A DNA stretch of 64,000 bases from Albidovulum sediminicola (GCF_025751575.1 NZ_JAOWLA010000007.1:62001-126000), one strand, 5' to 3'; numbered from the stretch's first letter, positions 43,702 to 53,983 are shown. Numbers and translations are program-made. Notes: generated by a model from the letters alone, not told the origin.

Positions 43702-44432
43702 GGCAGCACCCCGTAGCCGGCGGCGGTGATCACGGCTTTGGCCTCTGCACTGGCGAGATATTCCAGGAAACCGGTTGCGGCGGCGTTGTCCGCGCCATGG
43801 GCCAGCAGCACCGCATCCTGCCGGATGGGGTCGTGGAGCGTATCGGGTACGGGCCAGAGTGTTCCTGCAGGCGCGACGGGGTGGGTGGCACTCGCCGCGA
43901 CGAAGCCCGCATCCGCCGCCCCGGTGTGCACCAGTGCGAAGGTCTGGCCGATATTCTCACCCTGCACGAGCTTGCCCGCGACCAGCGGGGCAAGCCCCAG
44001 CGCATCGATCGCCTGCGCCGCGGCGAGTCCGTAGGGCGCGAGGTCGGGGTTCGCGATGGCGACGTGGCGGGCGGCGGCCAGGATCGCGGCGGGCTCTGCC
44101 GGCAGGTTGGTGTCGGGCGCCCAGAGGACCAGATCGCCCGTGGCGTAGGTGACGCGGCTTTCAGCCTCGGCCAGCCCTGCTGCGATCAACCGCTCTGGCG
44201 CGGCGGCGTCAGCCGAAAGGAAAAGGTCGAAGGGCGCACCGTTGGAAATCTGCGCCGCGAGCTTGCCCGTCGCGCCCCCGACCAGCACGATCTCCTGCCC
44301 CGAGACGGTCGCGTAGGCTGCGCCCAGGGCTTGGGCCACGTTAAGGAAATTCGTGGCGACCGCGACGGTGGCGGTTTCGGCCCAGGCGGGAAGGGCGGCA
44401 AAATGCAGGGCAAGCGCGAGAACGAGTCGCAT
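43698..44432 (-). CDS. modA: molybdate-binding periplasmic protein
   Basis: 244 residues with a signal peptide (MRLVLALALHFAALPAWA). ModA features are ATVAVATNFLNVAQAL at the mature N-terminus, LVGGATGKLAAQISNGAPFDLFLSAD with oxyanion-binding serines and glycines, and LPFxx-type C-terminal strands. A near-perfect ModE box lies 11-34 bp upstream, so expression is probably repressed when molybdate is plentiful. Confidence 0.92.
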   Translation of the reverse strand: MRLVLALALHFAALPAWAETATVAVATNFLNVAQALGAAYATVSGQEIVLVGGATGKLAAQISNGAPFDLFLSADAAAPERLIAAGLAEAESRVTYATGDLVLWAPDTNLPAEPAAILAAARHVAIANPDLAPYGLAAAQAIDALGLAPLVAGKLVQGENIGQTFALVHTGAADAGFVAASATHPVAPAGTLWPVPDTLHDPIRQDAVLLAHGADNAAATGFLEYLASAEAKAVITAAGYGVLP

Positions 44433-44442
44433 GGCAGACCTT

Positions 44443-44466
44443 CGTTATGTCTGATCGGAGATAACG
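44443..44466. promoter_or_regulatory. ModE box upstream of modA
   Basis: Inverted repeat CGTTAT-N12-ATAACG (44443-44448 and 44461-44466) between modE and modA. Half-sites and 12-base spacing match the ModE operator geometry known for enterobacterial modA. A further CGTTAT occurs at 44488-44493, at the end of modE. Confidence 0.75.
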
Positions 44467-44490
44467 GGTCTTCTCGCTGCCTGGCAAGCG

Positions 44491-44865
44491 TTATTTCTTG
44501 TCGGCCATATCGAAAAGCCGCAACAGCTCGGCCTCCTCCGCCTCGACCGCGCGTTCGGCATGGGACTGCATCGCGCGGAAGAGGCGCAGAACCTCTTGCC
44601 CCGTTTCGGTCAGTTCCGCGCCGCCATGCCCGGCCCCGCCACGGCTCGATGCGACAAGGGGGGCGGCGAACATGGTGTTGAGGACCTCGACAAGCCCCCA
44701 GGCGCGCTTGTAGCTCATGCCCAGCCGACGGCCCGCGGCCGAGATCGAGCCGGTTTCGACGATCCCTTGCAAAAGGTCGGCCTTGCCGGGGCCAAGCCAG
44801 CTTCCGTCGGGCAGCACGAAGCGCAGCTTCAGCCCCTGTTTCGGTGATTTCGCGCGTCCGGTCAT
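44491..44865 (-). CDS. modE: ModE-type winged-helix regulator lacking the molybdate-binding domains
   Basis: 124 residues, only the N-terminal LysR-like winged helix of ModE (ADLLQGIVETGSISAAGRRLGMSYKRAWGLVEVLN and the wing SSRGGAGHGGAELTETG) plus a short dimerisation helix. Full ModE has about 260 residues with two molbindin domains; these are missing, so this protein may not sense molybdate directly. It lies 58 bp upstream of modA with a ModE box between them. Confidence 0.85.
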   Translation of the reverse strand: MTGRAKSPKQGLKLRFVLPDGSWLGPGKADLLQGIVETGSISAAGRRLGMSYKRAWGLVEVLNTMFAAPLVASSRGGAGHGGAELTETGQEVLRLFRAMQSHAERAVEAEEAELLRLFDMADKK

Positions 44866-44924
44866 GCCTGTCCTTCCAGCCTGCGCGCGATCATAGGCGC
44901 CGGGCAGCCGGGGCGGAAGCATCC

Positions 44925-46343
44925 TTAGGCCGCAGGTGGTCGCCGCGCGGGCCAGTCGGTCGCCTGGTGATAGGCCTGCCCCAGCGCGAGGACCGCCGCG
45001 TCCGCGCCATGCGGTCCGATCAGTTGAAGCCCTGTCGGCAGGCCGCCTGCGCCGAAACCGGCCGGAACGCAGAGCGACGGCAGGCCGATCAGGCTGACCG
45101 GGATCACCACCTCCATCCAGCGGTGATAGGTATCCATCTTGCGGCCGGCGACCTCCTGCGGCCAGCGCCAGTCGGCGGGGAAAGGCCAGACCTGCGCCGC
45201 GGGGAGCGCCATGGCATCATAACGGGCGAAGAGGCGATGGGCGGCGGCGTACCATTCCGACCGCGCCACGCTGGCCGCGTAAACCGCCTCCGGCGCAAGT
45301 CCGAGCCCCTGCTCGATCTCCCAGACCGCCTCGGGCTTCAGGGCCGCGCGCTTGGCCGGGTCGTCGTAGAGCGCGCGCATGGCGTTGCTGTTGAGCATCG
45401 CCCGAAGGCGCACCCAGGCGTCCCAGATCCGCTCTGCCGGGAAGGGGGGCGAAAGGCGTTCGACGATGGCGCCCTGCTCCTCCAGCACCCCCAGCGCGGA
45501 TTCGCAGGCCTCAAGAATCCCGGGTTCGGTCGCATAAGCACCGCCCCAGTCCGCGAGCCAACCGATCCGCTTGCCCTTGACGGGGCGTTCGAGCCGGTCG
45601 GCGAAACTTTCCTGCGGCAGGCCGAAAGGGGTTTCGGCATGGGGCCCGGAGATCACCTCCAGCAGCCGGGCGAGGTCCTCGATGGTGCGCGCCATCGGAC
45701 CGGCGGTCGAAATCGTGGTCAAGAAGGTGTCGCCAATGGCGTCCTGCGGGACGCGTCCGAAGCTGGGACGGAACCCATATACGTTGCAGAAAGCTGCGGG
45801 GTTGCGCAGCGATCCCATGGTGTCGGAGCCATCGGCGACGGGCACCAGCCGCGTGGCCAGTGCCGCCGCCGCCCCGCCCGAGGAACCGCCCGCGCTTCGC
45901 GTCCGGTCATAGGGGTTCAGCGTCGTGCCGAACACCGGGTTGAAGCTGTGCGAGCCGAGTCCCCACTCCGGGACGTTGGTCTTGCCGATGAAGACGGCGC
46001 CCGCGGCCCGGATTCGCGCGGCCAGCAGGTCGTCCGTCTCCGAGACATGGTCCCTGAAGATCGGGGACCCCTGCGTCGTGGGCATCCCCCTCGTCTCGAC
46101 CAGTTCTTTGGTCGCGAAGGGTATCCCGTGCAACCAGCCCTTGCGGGGCGCTTCGTCGGCCGCGCGCGCCTCTGCCATCAGCTCGTCGCGCGGGCGCAGC
46201 GAGACGAGGGCGTTGATGGCGGGATTCACGGCCTCGATCCGGTCGAGGAAGGCCGCCATCACCTCCGCCGCGGAAATGTCGCGGGCGGCCAGGCGGGAGG
46301 AAAGTTCGGTGGCGGTCAGGTCTGTCAGCATCGGGTCACACAT
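44925..46343 (-). CDS. amidase signature family enzyme (copy 1)
   Basis: 472 residues from ATG 46343; an in-frame ATG at 46331 is equally plausible. Ser-cisSer-Lys amidase: catalytic lysine in FATKELVETRG and the signature RSAGGSSGGAAAALA with both serines. It hydrolyses a carboxamide bond; the substrate is unknown. It overlaps by 8 bp (or follows by 4 bp) a second amidase on the same strand, so they form an operon. Amides from the nitrile hydratase are one conceivable substrate. Confidence 0.86.
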   Translation of the reverse strand: MCDPMLTDLTATELSSRLAARDISAAEVMAAFLDRIEAVNPAINALVSLRPRDELMAEARAADEAPRKGWLHGIPFATKELVETRGMPTTQGSPIFRDHVSETDDLLAARIRAAGAVFIGKTNVPEWGLGSHSFNPVFGTTLNPYDRTRSAGGSSGGAAAALATRLVPVADGSDTMGSLRNPAAFCNVYGFRPSFGRVPQDAIGDTFLTTISTAGPMARTIEDLARLLEVISGPHAETPFGLPQESFADRLERPVKGKRIGWLADWGGAYATEPGILEACESALGVLEEQGAIVERLSPPFPAERIWDAWVRLRAMLNSNAMRALYDDPAKRAALKPEAVWEIEQGLGLAPEAVYAASVARSEWYAAAHRLFARYDAMALPAAQVWPFPADWRWPQEVAGRKMDTYHRWMEVVIPVSLIGLPSLCVPAGFGAGGLPTGLQLIGPHGADAAVLALGQAYHQATDWPARRPPAA

Positions 46344-47775
46344 GGATCGGGGGGCGGCGGTGGGCCCAGGGGCGGGCGGCTTCCAGTTCGGCGCAAAGCG
46401 CCATCAGTTCCTCGTCCGCGCCAAACCGGGCGGCGAGGTGAATGCCGATGGGCAGCCCCGCGCCGTTCCAGAAAAGCGGCACCGAGGCCGCCGGCTGGCC
46501 CGAGGCATTGAAGGCCGCGCAGAAGGGCGAATAGTCGAAGACCATGCCGGGGCCGGTGCGGAAATGCACGAAGTCACGGTCGGTATGGGCGAAACGTCCG
46601 ATCGCCGCCGGGGGCTCGGCAAGCGTCGCGGTCAGGAGGATGTCCCAAGGCTGGAAGAAGGCGGCAAGCTGGCGACCGAAGGCGTGGACCTTTCCGACCG
46701 CCGCGAGGTAGTCCGCCCCCGAGACGGTCGCGGCATGGTCGATCGCGCCGAGCGCAACGTTCTCGACCTCTTCCGCTTCCAGCGGGCGTCCGCGCGCGGT
46801 ACATTTCGCGCGGATCGACAGCGCGGTGCCGCAGGCGACGATATCGGTCCAGGCGCGCATCATTCCGGCAATGTCGGCGGTGGGCCGGGCGGGTTCGACA
46901 TGATGGCCAAGGCCCTCCAGAAGCTGCGCGGCGTCATGGACGGCGGCGCGGCAGTCGGTGTGGATCGGTCGACCGTCCAGCATGGTGTCGCATAGCGCCA
47001 CGCGCAACCGGCGCGGCGGCCGCGCGATCGCCGCGACATGCCCCGCGCCCAGGGGCGGGGCCCAGTAGGGGGCACCAGGATCGGCCCCGGCACAAGCGTC
47101 ATGAAAGGCCGCCGCATCGCGGACCGAGCGGGTGAGGAACCCGTCGATCGCCATCCCCGCCCAGCCCTCGCCGGTGTAGGGGCCGTCGGGGAAGCGGGCC
47201 CGCGTCGCCTTGAACCCGAACAGCCCGCAAGAGGAGGCCGGGATGCGCACCGATCCGCCCCCGTCCGATCCATGCGCGACCGGGACGATTCCCGCGGCGA
47301 CGGCGGCCCCGGCCCCGCCCGATGATCCGCCCGGCGTGCGCGCGAGATCCCAAGGGTTGCGCGTCGGGCCGCCATAGACCGCCGATTCTGTCGCCGGCCC
47401 GACGCCCCCTTCGGGCGCGGTCGTGCGGCCGAAGGTGACAACGCCGGTTGCGCGAATGCGGTCCCAGATCGCGCTGTCGACGGGATAACGCGTGTCGGAA
47501 AACAGGCGTGATCCGTTGTGCGACGGAAAATCCACCGCTTCGCAGCCCAGGTCCTTGAGAAGGAACGGCACGCCCCGGAACGATCCCTCGGGCAGCCCCT
47601 TGCGGATCGCCTCGCGGGCCGCGCCCTCCTGCACCAGAACCACCGCGTTGAGCGCGGGGTTGAGCCTTTCGGCCGCATCCAGGGCGGTGTCGAGCAGTTC
47701 CCCGGCCGTCACCTCCCCCGCCGCCACAAGGGCGGAGAGTGCGGTCGCATCCTGCGCGGCGTAGTCGTCAAGCAT
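46336..47775 (-). CDS. amidase signature family enzyme (copy 2), NylA-like
   Basis: 479 residues. Catalytic lysine in VPFLLKDLG and the signature [17 protein letters not shown]. The stretch [18 protein letters not shown] and [18 protein letters not shown] resembles 6-aminohexanoate cyclic-dimer hydrolases of the family more than Gln-tRNA amidotransferase GatA. The first gene of a minus-strand run that continues through the second amidase toward modE. Start 47775 is chosen at the beginning of the amidase domain; the frame remains open upstream. Confidence 0.85.
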   Translation of the reverse strand: MLDDYAAQDATALSALVAAGEVTAGELLDTALDAAERLNPALNAVVLVQEGAAREAIRKGLPEGSFRGVPFLLKDLGCEAVDFPSHNGSRLFSDTRYPVDSAIWDRIRATGVVTFGRTTAPEGGVGPATESAVYGGPTRNPWDLARTPGGSSGGAGAAVAAGIVPVAHGSDGGGSVRIPASSCGLFGFKATRARFPDGPYTGEGWAGMAIDGFLTRSVRDAAAFHDACAGADPGAPYWAPPLGAGHVAAIARPPRRLRVALCDTMLDGRPIHTDCRAAVHDAAQLLEGLGHHVEPARPTADIAGMMRAWTDIVACGTALSIRAKCTARGRPLEAEEVENVALGAIDHAATVSGADYLAAVGKVHAFGRQLAAFFQPWDILLTATLAEPPAAIGRFAHTDRDFVHFRTGPGMVFDYSPFCAAFNASGQPAASVPLFWNGAGLPIGIHLAARFGADEELMALCAELEAARPWAHRRPPIHV

Positions 47776-47968
47776 CGGGTCCCCCGGGTTGGCGCAGGCG
47801 CAGAGTGGCGTCAATTCGCGCCGAAGGCCAGAGGGCCGAAACGTAGGGCACAACTTCTTCGCGGCCCACCCGGACCGCCAGCCCTTGCAGCCCCCGGCAC
47901 GCGCCACTAAGACTCGGTCAAGGATTTCAGGACAAGACTTCCCCCGGGAACAGCGAGAGGCAGGACGG

Positions 47969-48604
47969 ATGAAGGACCCCATTGATCTTTACATGAATAC
48001 GCTCGTGCCGATGGTCGTCGAACAGACCTCGCGCGGGGAGCGGGCCTATGACATCTACTCCCGCCTGCTGAAGGAGCGGATCATCTTCCTTTCGGGTCCC
48101 GTGCATGACGGCATGTCGACGCTGATCTGCGCGCAGCTGCTGTTCCTTGAGGCGGAAAACCCCTCGAAGGAAATCGCGATGTACATCAACTCGCCCGGCG
48201 GCGTGGTGACCAGCGGCCTTTCGATCTACGACACGATGCAATACATCCGGCCCAAGGTTTCGACCCTGGTGATCGGGCAGGCGGCCTCCATGGGCTCGCT
48301 GCTGCTCACTGCCGGCGAAAAGGGCATGCGCTTCTCGCTCCCGAACAGCCGGGTCATGGTGCACCAGCCCTCGGGCGGCTACCAGGGTCAGGCGACGGAT
48401 ATCATGATCCACGCGCAGGAAACCCAGAAGCTGAAGAACCGCCTGAACGAGATCTACCACCACCACACCGGCAAGCCGGTGAAGGATGTCGAGGCGGCGC
48501 TGGAGCGCGACAACTTCATGTCGCCCGAGGAAGCCAAGGACTGGGGCCTGATCGACGAGATCCTGGCCAGCCGCGACAAGGGAACGGACGAACCGAAGTC
48601 GTGA
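47969..48604 (+). CDS. clpP: ATP-dependent Clp protease proteolytic subunit
   Basis: 211 residues. The catalytic serine lies in [15 protein letters not shown] and the histidine in [18 protein letters not shown], with the remaining family segments intact ([33 protein letters not shown]). It forms the double-heptamer chamber that works with ClpX, whose gene follows after 129 bp containing a hairpin. Confidence 0.97.
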   Translation: MKDPIDLYMNTLVPMVVEQTSRGERAYDIYSRLLKERIIFLSGPVHDGMSTLICAQLLFLEAENPSKEIAMYINSPGGVVTSGLSIYDTMQYIRPKVSTLVIGQAASMGSLLLTAGEKGMRFSLPNSRVMVHQPSGGYQGQATDIMIHAQETQKLKNRLNEIYHHHTGKPVKDVEAALERDNFMSPEEAKDWGLIDEILASRDKGTDEPKS

Positions 48605-48610
48605 CATTGT

Positions 48611-48631
48611 TTCCTGTCCCGGGGACAGGAA
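48611..48631 (+). terminator. hairpin between clpP and clpX
   Basis: A 9-bp perfect stem (48611-48619 with 48623-48631) and 3-base loop, 6 bases after the clpP stop. No T-run follows, so partial termination or mRNA processing between clpP and clpX is more likely than full termination. Confidence 0.6.
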
Positions 48632-48733
48632 GGGCGATTTCGCATTGTGATGATGGTGGGGCTGGCCTACTCTTAAAGAACAGGGCAGCTTCTGGATGAC
48701 ACGGCAAGCCCGGCTGGGCCTCAGAGGATGACG

Positions 48734-49999
48734 ATGGCGAACAATTCAGGCGGCGAAAGCAAGAACACCCTCTACTGTTCGTTCTGCGGGAAATCGCAGC
48801 ACGAGGTGCGCAAGCTGATCGCAGGCCCCACCGTATTCATTTGCGATGAATGCGTCGAACTTTGCATGGACATCATCCGCGAGGAATCGAAGGCCACCGG
48901 GCTGAAATCCTCGGACGGGGTGCCGACGCCGCGCGACATCTGCAAGGTGCTGGACGATTACGTGATCGGCCAGGAACATGCCAAGCGCGTTCTTTCGGTC
49001 GCGGTTCACAACCATTACAAGCGCCTCGCCCATGCCGCGAAATCGGCTGATATCGAGCTGGCGAAGTCGAACATCCTGCTGATCGGGCCGACGGGCTGCG
49101 GCAAGACGCTGTTGGCCCAGACGCTCGCCCGTATCCTCGACGTGCCCTTCACGATGGCCGACGCGACGACCCTGACCGAGGCGGGCTATGTCGGGGAGGA
49201 TGTCGAAAACATCATCCTGAAGCTCTTGCAGGCCTCCGAATACAATGTCGAACGCGCGCAGCGCGGCATCGTCTACATCGACGAGGTCGACAAGATCACG
49301 CGCAAGTCGGACAACCCCTCGATCACCCGCGACGTGTCGGGCGAGGGCGTGCAGCAGGCGCTCCTGAAGATCATGGAGGGCACGGTCGCCTCCGTTCCGC
49401 CGCAGGGCGGGCGCAAGCATCCGCAGCAGGAATTCCTGCAAGTGGACACGACGAATATCCTCTTCATCTGCGGCGGTGCCTTCGCCGGCCTTGAGAAGAT
49501 CATCGCTCAGCGCGGCAAGGGGACTGCGATCGGCTTCGGCGCCGAGGTCAAGGACCCCGAGGCGCGCGGCGCGGGCGAGCTTTTCATGGAGCTTGAGCCC
49601 GAGGATCTGCTCAAGTTCGGCCTGATCCCTGAATTCGTCGGCCGTCTGCCGGTGATTGCGACCCTGACCGACCTCGATGAGGCGGCGTTGGTCACCATCC
49701 TGACGGAGCCGAAGAACGCGCTGGTCAAGCAGTACCAGCGGCTCTTCGATATTGAGGGCGTGAAGCTGACCTTCACGACCGATGCGCTTTCCGCCATCGC
49801 CAAACGTGCGATCAAGCGCAAGACCGGCGCGCGGGGCCTGCGCTCGATCATGGAGGACATCCTGCTCGACACCATGTTCGAACTGCCGGGTATGGCGTCG
49901 GTCGAAGAGGTCGTGGTGAACGAGGACGCCGTGGACAAGGGCGCGAAGCCGCTCCTGATCCATTCGGAGCCTAAGAAAGGGTCGGCGTCGGCTGGCTGA
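48734..49999 (+). CDS. clpX: ATP-dependent Clp protease ATP-binding subunit ClpX
   Basis: 421 residues. N-terminal zinc-binding domain (CSFCGKSQ and CDECVELC), AAA+ core with Walker A GPTGCGKT, Walker [11 protein letters not shown] and sensor regions, and the IGF-type ClpP-binding loop (AIGFGAEV). It unfolds substrates for ClpP. ATG 48734 is preferred over 48728 because AGAGG is then six bases upstream. Confidence 0.97.
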   Translation: MANNSGGESKNTLYCSFCGKSQHEVRKLIAGPTVFICDECVELCMDIIREESKATGLKSSDGVPTPRDICKVLDDYVIGQEHAKRVLSVAVHNHYKRLAHAAKSADIELAKSNILLIGPTGCGKTLLAQTLARILDVPFTMADATTLTEAGYVGEDVENIILKLLQASEYNVERAQRGIVYIDEVDKITRKSDNPSITRDVSGEGVQQALLKIMEGTVASVPPQGGRKHPQQEFLQVDTTNILFICGGAFAGLEKIIAQRGKGTAIGFGAEVKDPEARGAGELFMELEPEDLLKFGLIPEFVGRLPVIATLTDLDEAALVTILTEPKNALVKQYQRLFDIEGVKLTFTTDALSAIAKRAIKRKTGARGLRSIMEDILLDTMFELPGMASVEEVVVNEDAVDKGAKPLLIHSEPKKGSASAG

Positions 50000-50015
50000 T
50001 GTCGGTAGGGCGCCC

Positions 50016-50039
50016 GCCCGCCGGCTAGGGTCGGCGGGC
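50016..50039. terminator. hairpin after clpX
   Basis: 8-bp GC stem (GCCCGCCG with CGGCGGGC) and 8-base loop, 16 bp downstream of the clpX stop. Lacks a T-run; probable weak terminator. Confidence 0.5.
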
Positions 50040-50119
50040 ACAGTGCGATGCGTCTCCTTGGCTCTGGACCTCGCCGTGCCCTGCGCTATAAGGGGGCAGG
50101 TCATCCCGGAGGTTTCCCG

Positions 50120-50494
50120 ATGAAATTGCTGCTGCGTCTCTTGACCTGGTGGAACAGCCAGACGCTCAACACGCAAATCTACACCTGGCGCAAGGGCGTG
50201 AAGGTGGGCGAGGATGCCGAGGGCAACGTCTTTTACCAGACCCGCGACGGCAAGCGCCGCTGGGTGATCTACAATGGCGAGTCGGAGGCGAGCCGCGTGT
50301 CGCCCGACTGGCATGGCTGGCTGCACCACACCTGGGACCAGCCGCCAACGGAAAAGGCGCTGGCGCACAAGACCTGGGAAAAGCCGCATCAGGAAAACCT
50401 GACGGGCACCGAGGCCGCCTACGCGCCGCCGGGCTCTCTGCGTCACGCCGCCAAGGCCGAACGCCGGGATTACGAGGCCTGGGTGCCCGAATAA
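50120..50494 (+). CDS. NADH:ubiquinone oxidoreductase subunit NDUFA12 family protein
   Basis: 124 residues. The family pattern is clear: [52 protein letters not shown]12 homologues are supernumerary complex I subunits of alphaproteobacteria and mitochondria on the cytoplasmic/matrix arm. A GGAGG precedes the ATG. The downstream block of mlaD, DUF2155 and aat follows immediately. Confidence 0.93.
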   Translation: MKLLLRLLTWWNSQTLNTQIYTWRKGVKVGEDAEGNVFYQTRDGKRRWVIYNGESEASRVSPDWHGWLHHTWDQPPTEKALAHKTWEKPHQENLTGTEAAYAPPGSLRHAAKAERRDYEAWVPE

Positions 50495-50495
50495 C

Positions 50496-50963
50496 ATGGC
50501 CGAGAACACCGCAGAGGTTCTGACCGGCGCCGCCGTACTGGCTGCTGCCCTTGGGTTTCTGGTCTATGCCGGCCAGGGCAGCGGGCTTGCACCGGCCAGC
50601 GGCAGTTATGAGCTCAAGGCCAGCTTCCGCTCGGTCGAGGGAATTACCGTTGGCACCGATGTGCGCCTGGCAGGCGTGAAGGTCGGCACCGTGACGAGCC
50701 TGGCGCTGAACCCGCAGACCTTCTTCGCGGACGCGACGATCTCGGTCAAAGACGGCATCCTGCTGCCCGACGACAGTGCGATCCTGATCAGCGCCGAGGG
50801 ACTTCTGGGCGGCTCCTTCGTCGAGCTTCAGCCCGGCGGCAGCTTCGAAAATCTCGCCCCCGGTGCCGAGATCGAGGATACGCAAGGCGCCGTCAGCGTC
50901 GTCAACCTTCTGTCCAAGTTCGTCGGCAGCGGTTCGGGCGGCGATACGGAGACGGCACCGTGA
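50496..50963 (+). CDS. mlaD: MlaD-like lipid-transport substrate-binding protein
   Basis: 155 residues: one N-terminal membrane helix (VLAAALGFLVYAG) and an MCE domain (YELKASFRSVEGITVGTDVRLAGVKVGTV ... GLLGGSFVELQPGG). Anchored in the inner membrane facing the periplasm, it belongs to the ABC system that moves phospholipids between membranes. The other mla genes are not in this window. Starts 1 bp after the NDUFA12 stop and overlaps the next gene by four bases. Confidence 0.88.
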   Translation: MAENTAEVLTGAAVLAAALGFLVYAGQGSGLAPASGSYELKASFRSVEGITVGTDVRLAGVKVGTVTSLALNPQTFFADATISVKDGILLPDDSAILISAEGLLGGSFVELQPGGSFENLAPGAEIEDTQGAVSVVNLLSKFVGSGSGGDTETAP

Positions 50964-51331
50964 GGCATAGCCTCGCCCTTCTTTGCCTGCTCGCCCAACC
51001 CGCCCTCGCGCAGGAGGCGACAGATTCCCCCGGTGCGATTATTCGTGCCCTCGACAAGGTGTCGGGTCTGACCCAGGACATCGAGGTCCACAACGGCGAA
51101 AGCGCCTTCTTCGGCCGGATCGAAATCACCTTGGGCGACTGCCGTTATCCGACCGACGACCCGACCTCGGATGCCTTCGCGCATCTGAAGGTTTTCGACA
51201 CCACCGCGCAACTCACCGCCTTCGACGGCTGGATGGTGGCGTCGAGCCCGGCGCTCTCGGCGCTGGACCATCCGCGCTATGATGTGTGGTTGCTGCGCTG
51301 CCTCATTCCTGCGACGAGCTCCGACGGCTGA
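50960..51331 (+). CDS. DUF2155 domain secreted protein
   Basis: 123 residues with a signal peptide (MRHSLALLCLLAQPALA). The DUF2155 core is easily seen: LDKVSGLTQDIEVHNGES, GRIEITLGDCRYP and FDGWMVASSPALSALDHPRYDVWLLRC, with two cysteines likely forming a disulfide. Function unknown; the family is conserved beside aat and accBC in alphaproteobacteria. Its last 55 bases overlap the 3' end of the convergent aat gene. Confidence 0.9.
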   Translation: MRHSLALLCLLAQPALAQEATDSPGAIIRALDKVSGLTQDIEVHNGESAFFGRIEITLGDCRYPTDDPTSDAFAHLKVFDTTAQLTAFDGWMVASSPALSALDHPRYDVWLLRCLIPATSSDG

Positions 51332-51927
51332 GGCGTCGCGGGCGCGGTGAAGTCCAACCCGCTTTGCAGCGCATCCCGCAGCCGCTGCCGGTATTCGGCG
51401 CGCGGGATTTCCACCGCGCCAAGCGATGCAAGGTGCGCCGTCAGGAACTGCGTGTCGAACAGCTTGAAGCCCGCCTGGTTCAGGCGGTCGATCAGATAGG
51501 CCAGCGCGATCTTTGAGCCGCCGGTTCGCGCCGAGAACATGCTTTCGCCGAAAAAGGCCCGTCCCAGCGCCACGCCAAAGACCCCGCCGACCAGGGTGCC
51601 GTCCTCCCAGACCTCCAGGCTATGCGCATAACCAGAGTCGTGGAGCCGCGAGTAGAGTTGGAGGAGATCCGCGTTGATCCATGTCTCGGCCCTGTCGGCG
51701 CAGGCCCTCACCACGGCTCGAAAAGCGGAATCTGTTCGAATTGTATAATTCGCCTGTAGGATCTGCCGGCGCAGGGACCTCGAAATGTGGAAGCCGTCCA
51801 AGGGGAAGATGCCGCGTTGAACTGGGTCCACCCAGTGGAGTGTCTCCGTGTGGCGCCCTTCCGCCATGGGGAAGATGCCGCGTGCGTATCCGGCAAGCAA
51901 CATCGCGGGTGTTACCGTCCAGCCCAT
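51277..51927 (-). CDS. aat: leucyl/phenylalanyl-tRNA--protein transferase
   Basis: 216 residues. The family motifs are YARGIFPM, WVDPVQRGIFPLD, the loop HDSGYAHSLEVWEDGTLVGG and GVALGRAFFGESMFS. It attaches Leu or Phe to the N-terminus of proteins with basic first residues, marking them for ClpAP degradation. ATG 51927 is the family start. The 3' end overlaps DUF2155 antisense by 55 bp. Confidence 0.95.
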   Translation of the reverse strand: MGWTVTPAMLLAGYARGIFPMAEGRHTETLHWVDPVQRGIFPLDGFHISRSLRRQILQANYTIRTDSAFRAVVRACADRAETWINADLLQLYSRLHDSGYAHSLEVWEDGTLVGGVFGVALGRAFFGESMFSARTGGSKIALAYLIDRLNQAGFKLFDTQFLTAHLASLGAVEIPRAEYRQRLRDALQSGLDFTAPATPQPSELVAGMRQRSNHTS

Positions 51928-51950
51928 CTCGCACCGTTCGAGAGAAAGAA

Positions 51951-51978
51951 GAAAGTCCGGGGCTGCCCCCGGACTTTC
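51951..51978 (-). terminator. rho-independent terminator of the accBC operon
   Basis: Perfect 12-bp stem (51951-51962 with 51967-51978), 4-base loop, starting one base after the accC stop. On the minus strand it is followed by TTCTTTCTC. Strong intrinsic terminator placed between accC and aat. Confidence 0.85.
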
Positions 51979-51979
51979 G

Positions 51980-53332
51980 TCAGCCGTAATGCGCGGCCAG
52001 CCACTTTTCCAGCCAATGGATCGAATAATCGCCCTTCTGGATGTCGGTCTCCGCCAGCAGGGCGTGGAACAGGGGCACCGTTGTCTCGACGCCCTGGCCA
52101 TCGACGATCAGCTCCGACAGGGCGCGTTTCAGGCGCGCCAGCGCCTCCGACCGGTCGCGGCCGTGAACGATCAACTTGCCGATCAGGCTGTCGTAGTAGG
52201 AGGGGATCGTGTAGCCGTCGTAAAGCGCGGAATCCATGCGGACGCCCAGCCCGCCGGGCGCGTGGAACTGCGTCACCTTGCCCGGGCGCGGTGCAAATTC
52301 CGGCACTTTCTCGGCGTTGATCCGGACCTCGATCGCGTGGCCGCGGACCTTGAGGTCCTGCTGCCGCAACTCCATCGGCAGACCGGCCGCGACGCGGATC
52401 TGTTCGCGCACCAGATCCACGTCGAAGATCGCCTCGGTCACCGGGTGTTCCACCTGAAGGCGCGTGTTCATCTCGATGAAGTAGAACTCGCCGTCCTCGT
52501 AGAGGAACTCGATCGTGCCCGCGCCGATGTAGTTGATCTGGGCCACGGCGTCGGCACAGATCTGGCCGATCCGGGCGCGGGTCTCGGCGTCGATCACCGG
52601 GCCCGGCGCTTCCTCGAACACCTTCTGGTGGCGGCGCTGAAGCGAGCAGTCGCGCTCGCCCAGATGCACCGCGTGGCCCTTGCCGTCGCCAAAGACCTGG
52701 ATCTCGATGTGCCGGGGCTTTTGCAGGTATTTCTCGATGTAGACTTCGTCATTGCCGAAGGCGGCTTTCGCCTCGCTCCGCGCGGTGCGGAAGGCGACCT
52801 CAAGCTCTTCTTCCGACCGCGCGACCTTCATGCCCCGCCCGCCGCCGCCGGCGGTGGCCTTGATGATCACCGGATAACCGATCTCTGCCGCGACCTTCTT
52901 GGCGGCGGGGGTATCCGCCACCCCGCCGTCCGAGCCTGGCACGACCGGGATGCCCAGCCGCTTGGCGGTATCCTTGGCGGTGATCTTGTCGCCCATGATG
53001 CGGATATGTTCCGCAGAGGGGCCGATGAAGGTGATGCCGTGGTCCTCCAGAACCTGAACGAAGGCCGCGTTCTCGGACAGGAAGCCATAGCCCGGGTGGA
53101 TCGCCTGGGCGCCCGTGATCTCGCAGGCGGAGACGATCGCCGGGATCGAAAGGTAGCTTTGCGAGGACGGGTTCGGCCCGATGCAGACGCTTTCGTCGGC
53201 CATGCGCACATGCATCGCGTCGGCGTCGGCGACGGAGTGGACGGCGACCGACTTGATCCCCATTTCCTTGCAGGCGCGGATGACGCGAAGCGCGATCTCG
53301 CCGCGGTTGGCGATCAGGATTTTATCGAACAT
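51980..53332 (-). CDS. accC: acetyl-CoA carboxylase, biotin carboxylase subunit
   Basis: 450 residues. ATP-grasp enzyme beginning [24 protein letters not shown], with the glycine loop [15 protein letters not shown], the biotin carboxylase signatures [19 protein letters not shown] and [16 protein letters not shown]. It carboxylates biotin on AccB, the first half-reaction of malonyl-CoA synthesis. It follows accB after 7 bp, and a strong terminator closes the operon. Confidence 0.97.
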   Translation of the reverse strand: MFDKILIANRGEIALRVIRACKEMGIKSVAVHSVADADAMHVRMADESVCIGPNPSSQSYLSIPAIVSACEITGAQAIHPGYGFLSENAAFVQVLEDHGITFIGPSAEHIRIMGDKITAKDTAKRLGIPVVPGSDGGVADTPAAKKVAAEIGYPVIIKATAGGGGRGMKVARSEEELEVAFRTARSEAKAAFGNDEVYIEKYLQKPRHIEIQVFGDGKGHAVHLGERDCSLQRRHQKVFEEAPGPVIDAETRARIGQICADAVAQINYIGAGTIEFLYEDGEFYFIEMNTRLQVEHPVTEAIFDVDLVREQIRVAAGLPMELRQQDLKVRGHAIEVRINAEKVPEFAPRPGKVTQFHAPGGLGVRMDSALYDGYTIPSYYDSLIGKLIVHGRDRSEALARLKRALSELIVDGQGVETTVPLFHALLAETDIQKGDYSIHWLEKWLAAHYG

Positions 53333-53339
53333 CGCCGCC

Positions 53340-53843
53340 TCACTCGATGATCAGGAGGGGAGCTCCGAACTCGACGGGCGTACCGTCCTCGACCAGGACA
53401 CGTTTGACCGTCCCGGCGCGGGGGGCGGGGATATGGTTCATGGTCTTCATCGCCTCGATGATGAGGACGGTCTGGCCCTCCTTCACCTGGGTGCCGATGG
53501 TCACGAACGGGTCCGAGCCCGGTTCGGGCGAAAGATAGGCCGTGCCGACCATGGGCGAGGTCACCGCGCCGGGATGGCTCGCCGGATCGCCGCCGGCTGC
53601 CGGTGCGGTCGCCGCCGCTGCCGCCGGGGCTGAGGCCGGTGCCGCGGCGGCCGGCGCCGCGATCGGGGCCGGGTGATAGACCGGGGCAGGCGCGGGGGCT
53701 CCGTATTTCGACACCTTTACGTTCAGGCTGTCGTTTTCGGCGTACTCGCGTTTGACGCTCAATTCCGCCAGGTCGTTCTTGTTCAGAAGTTCCGCCAAGG
53801 CCTGGATGAAGGCCACATCGCTTTCGTGCGGGGTTTTGGTCAT
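53340..53843 (-). CDS. accB: acetyl-CoA carboxylase, biotin carboxyl carrier protein
   Basis: 167 residues. The N-terminal part ([19 protein letters not shown]) is joined by a long Ala/Pro linker (about residues 47-85) to the biotinyl domain with the EAMKTMN motif carrying the biotinylated lysine. ATG 53843 is chosen as the family start. Shares its upstream region with the divergent preT gene. Confidence 0.96.
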   Translation of the reverse strand: MTKTPHESDVAFIQALAELLNKNDLAELSVKREYAENDSLNVKVSKYGAPAPAPVYHPAPIAAPAAAAPASAPAAAAATAPAAGGDPASHPGAVTSPMVGTAYLSPEPGSDPFVTIGTQVKEGQTVLIIEAMKTMNHIPAPRAGTVKRVLVEDGTPVEFGAPLLIIE

Positions 53844-53983
53844 TTCCGTCCTCGATCGGTCCTGTCTGGCGACCCGTATTTCCATGCGGGGCGCACCTTG
53901 TCCAGTCGCTTATACGCTCAGGCGCGCGATGTGCCTAGGCTCGAAGGCCCCGGACGGGCCCCGCGCAACTTTCGAACCAAAAA

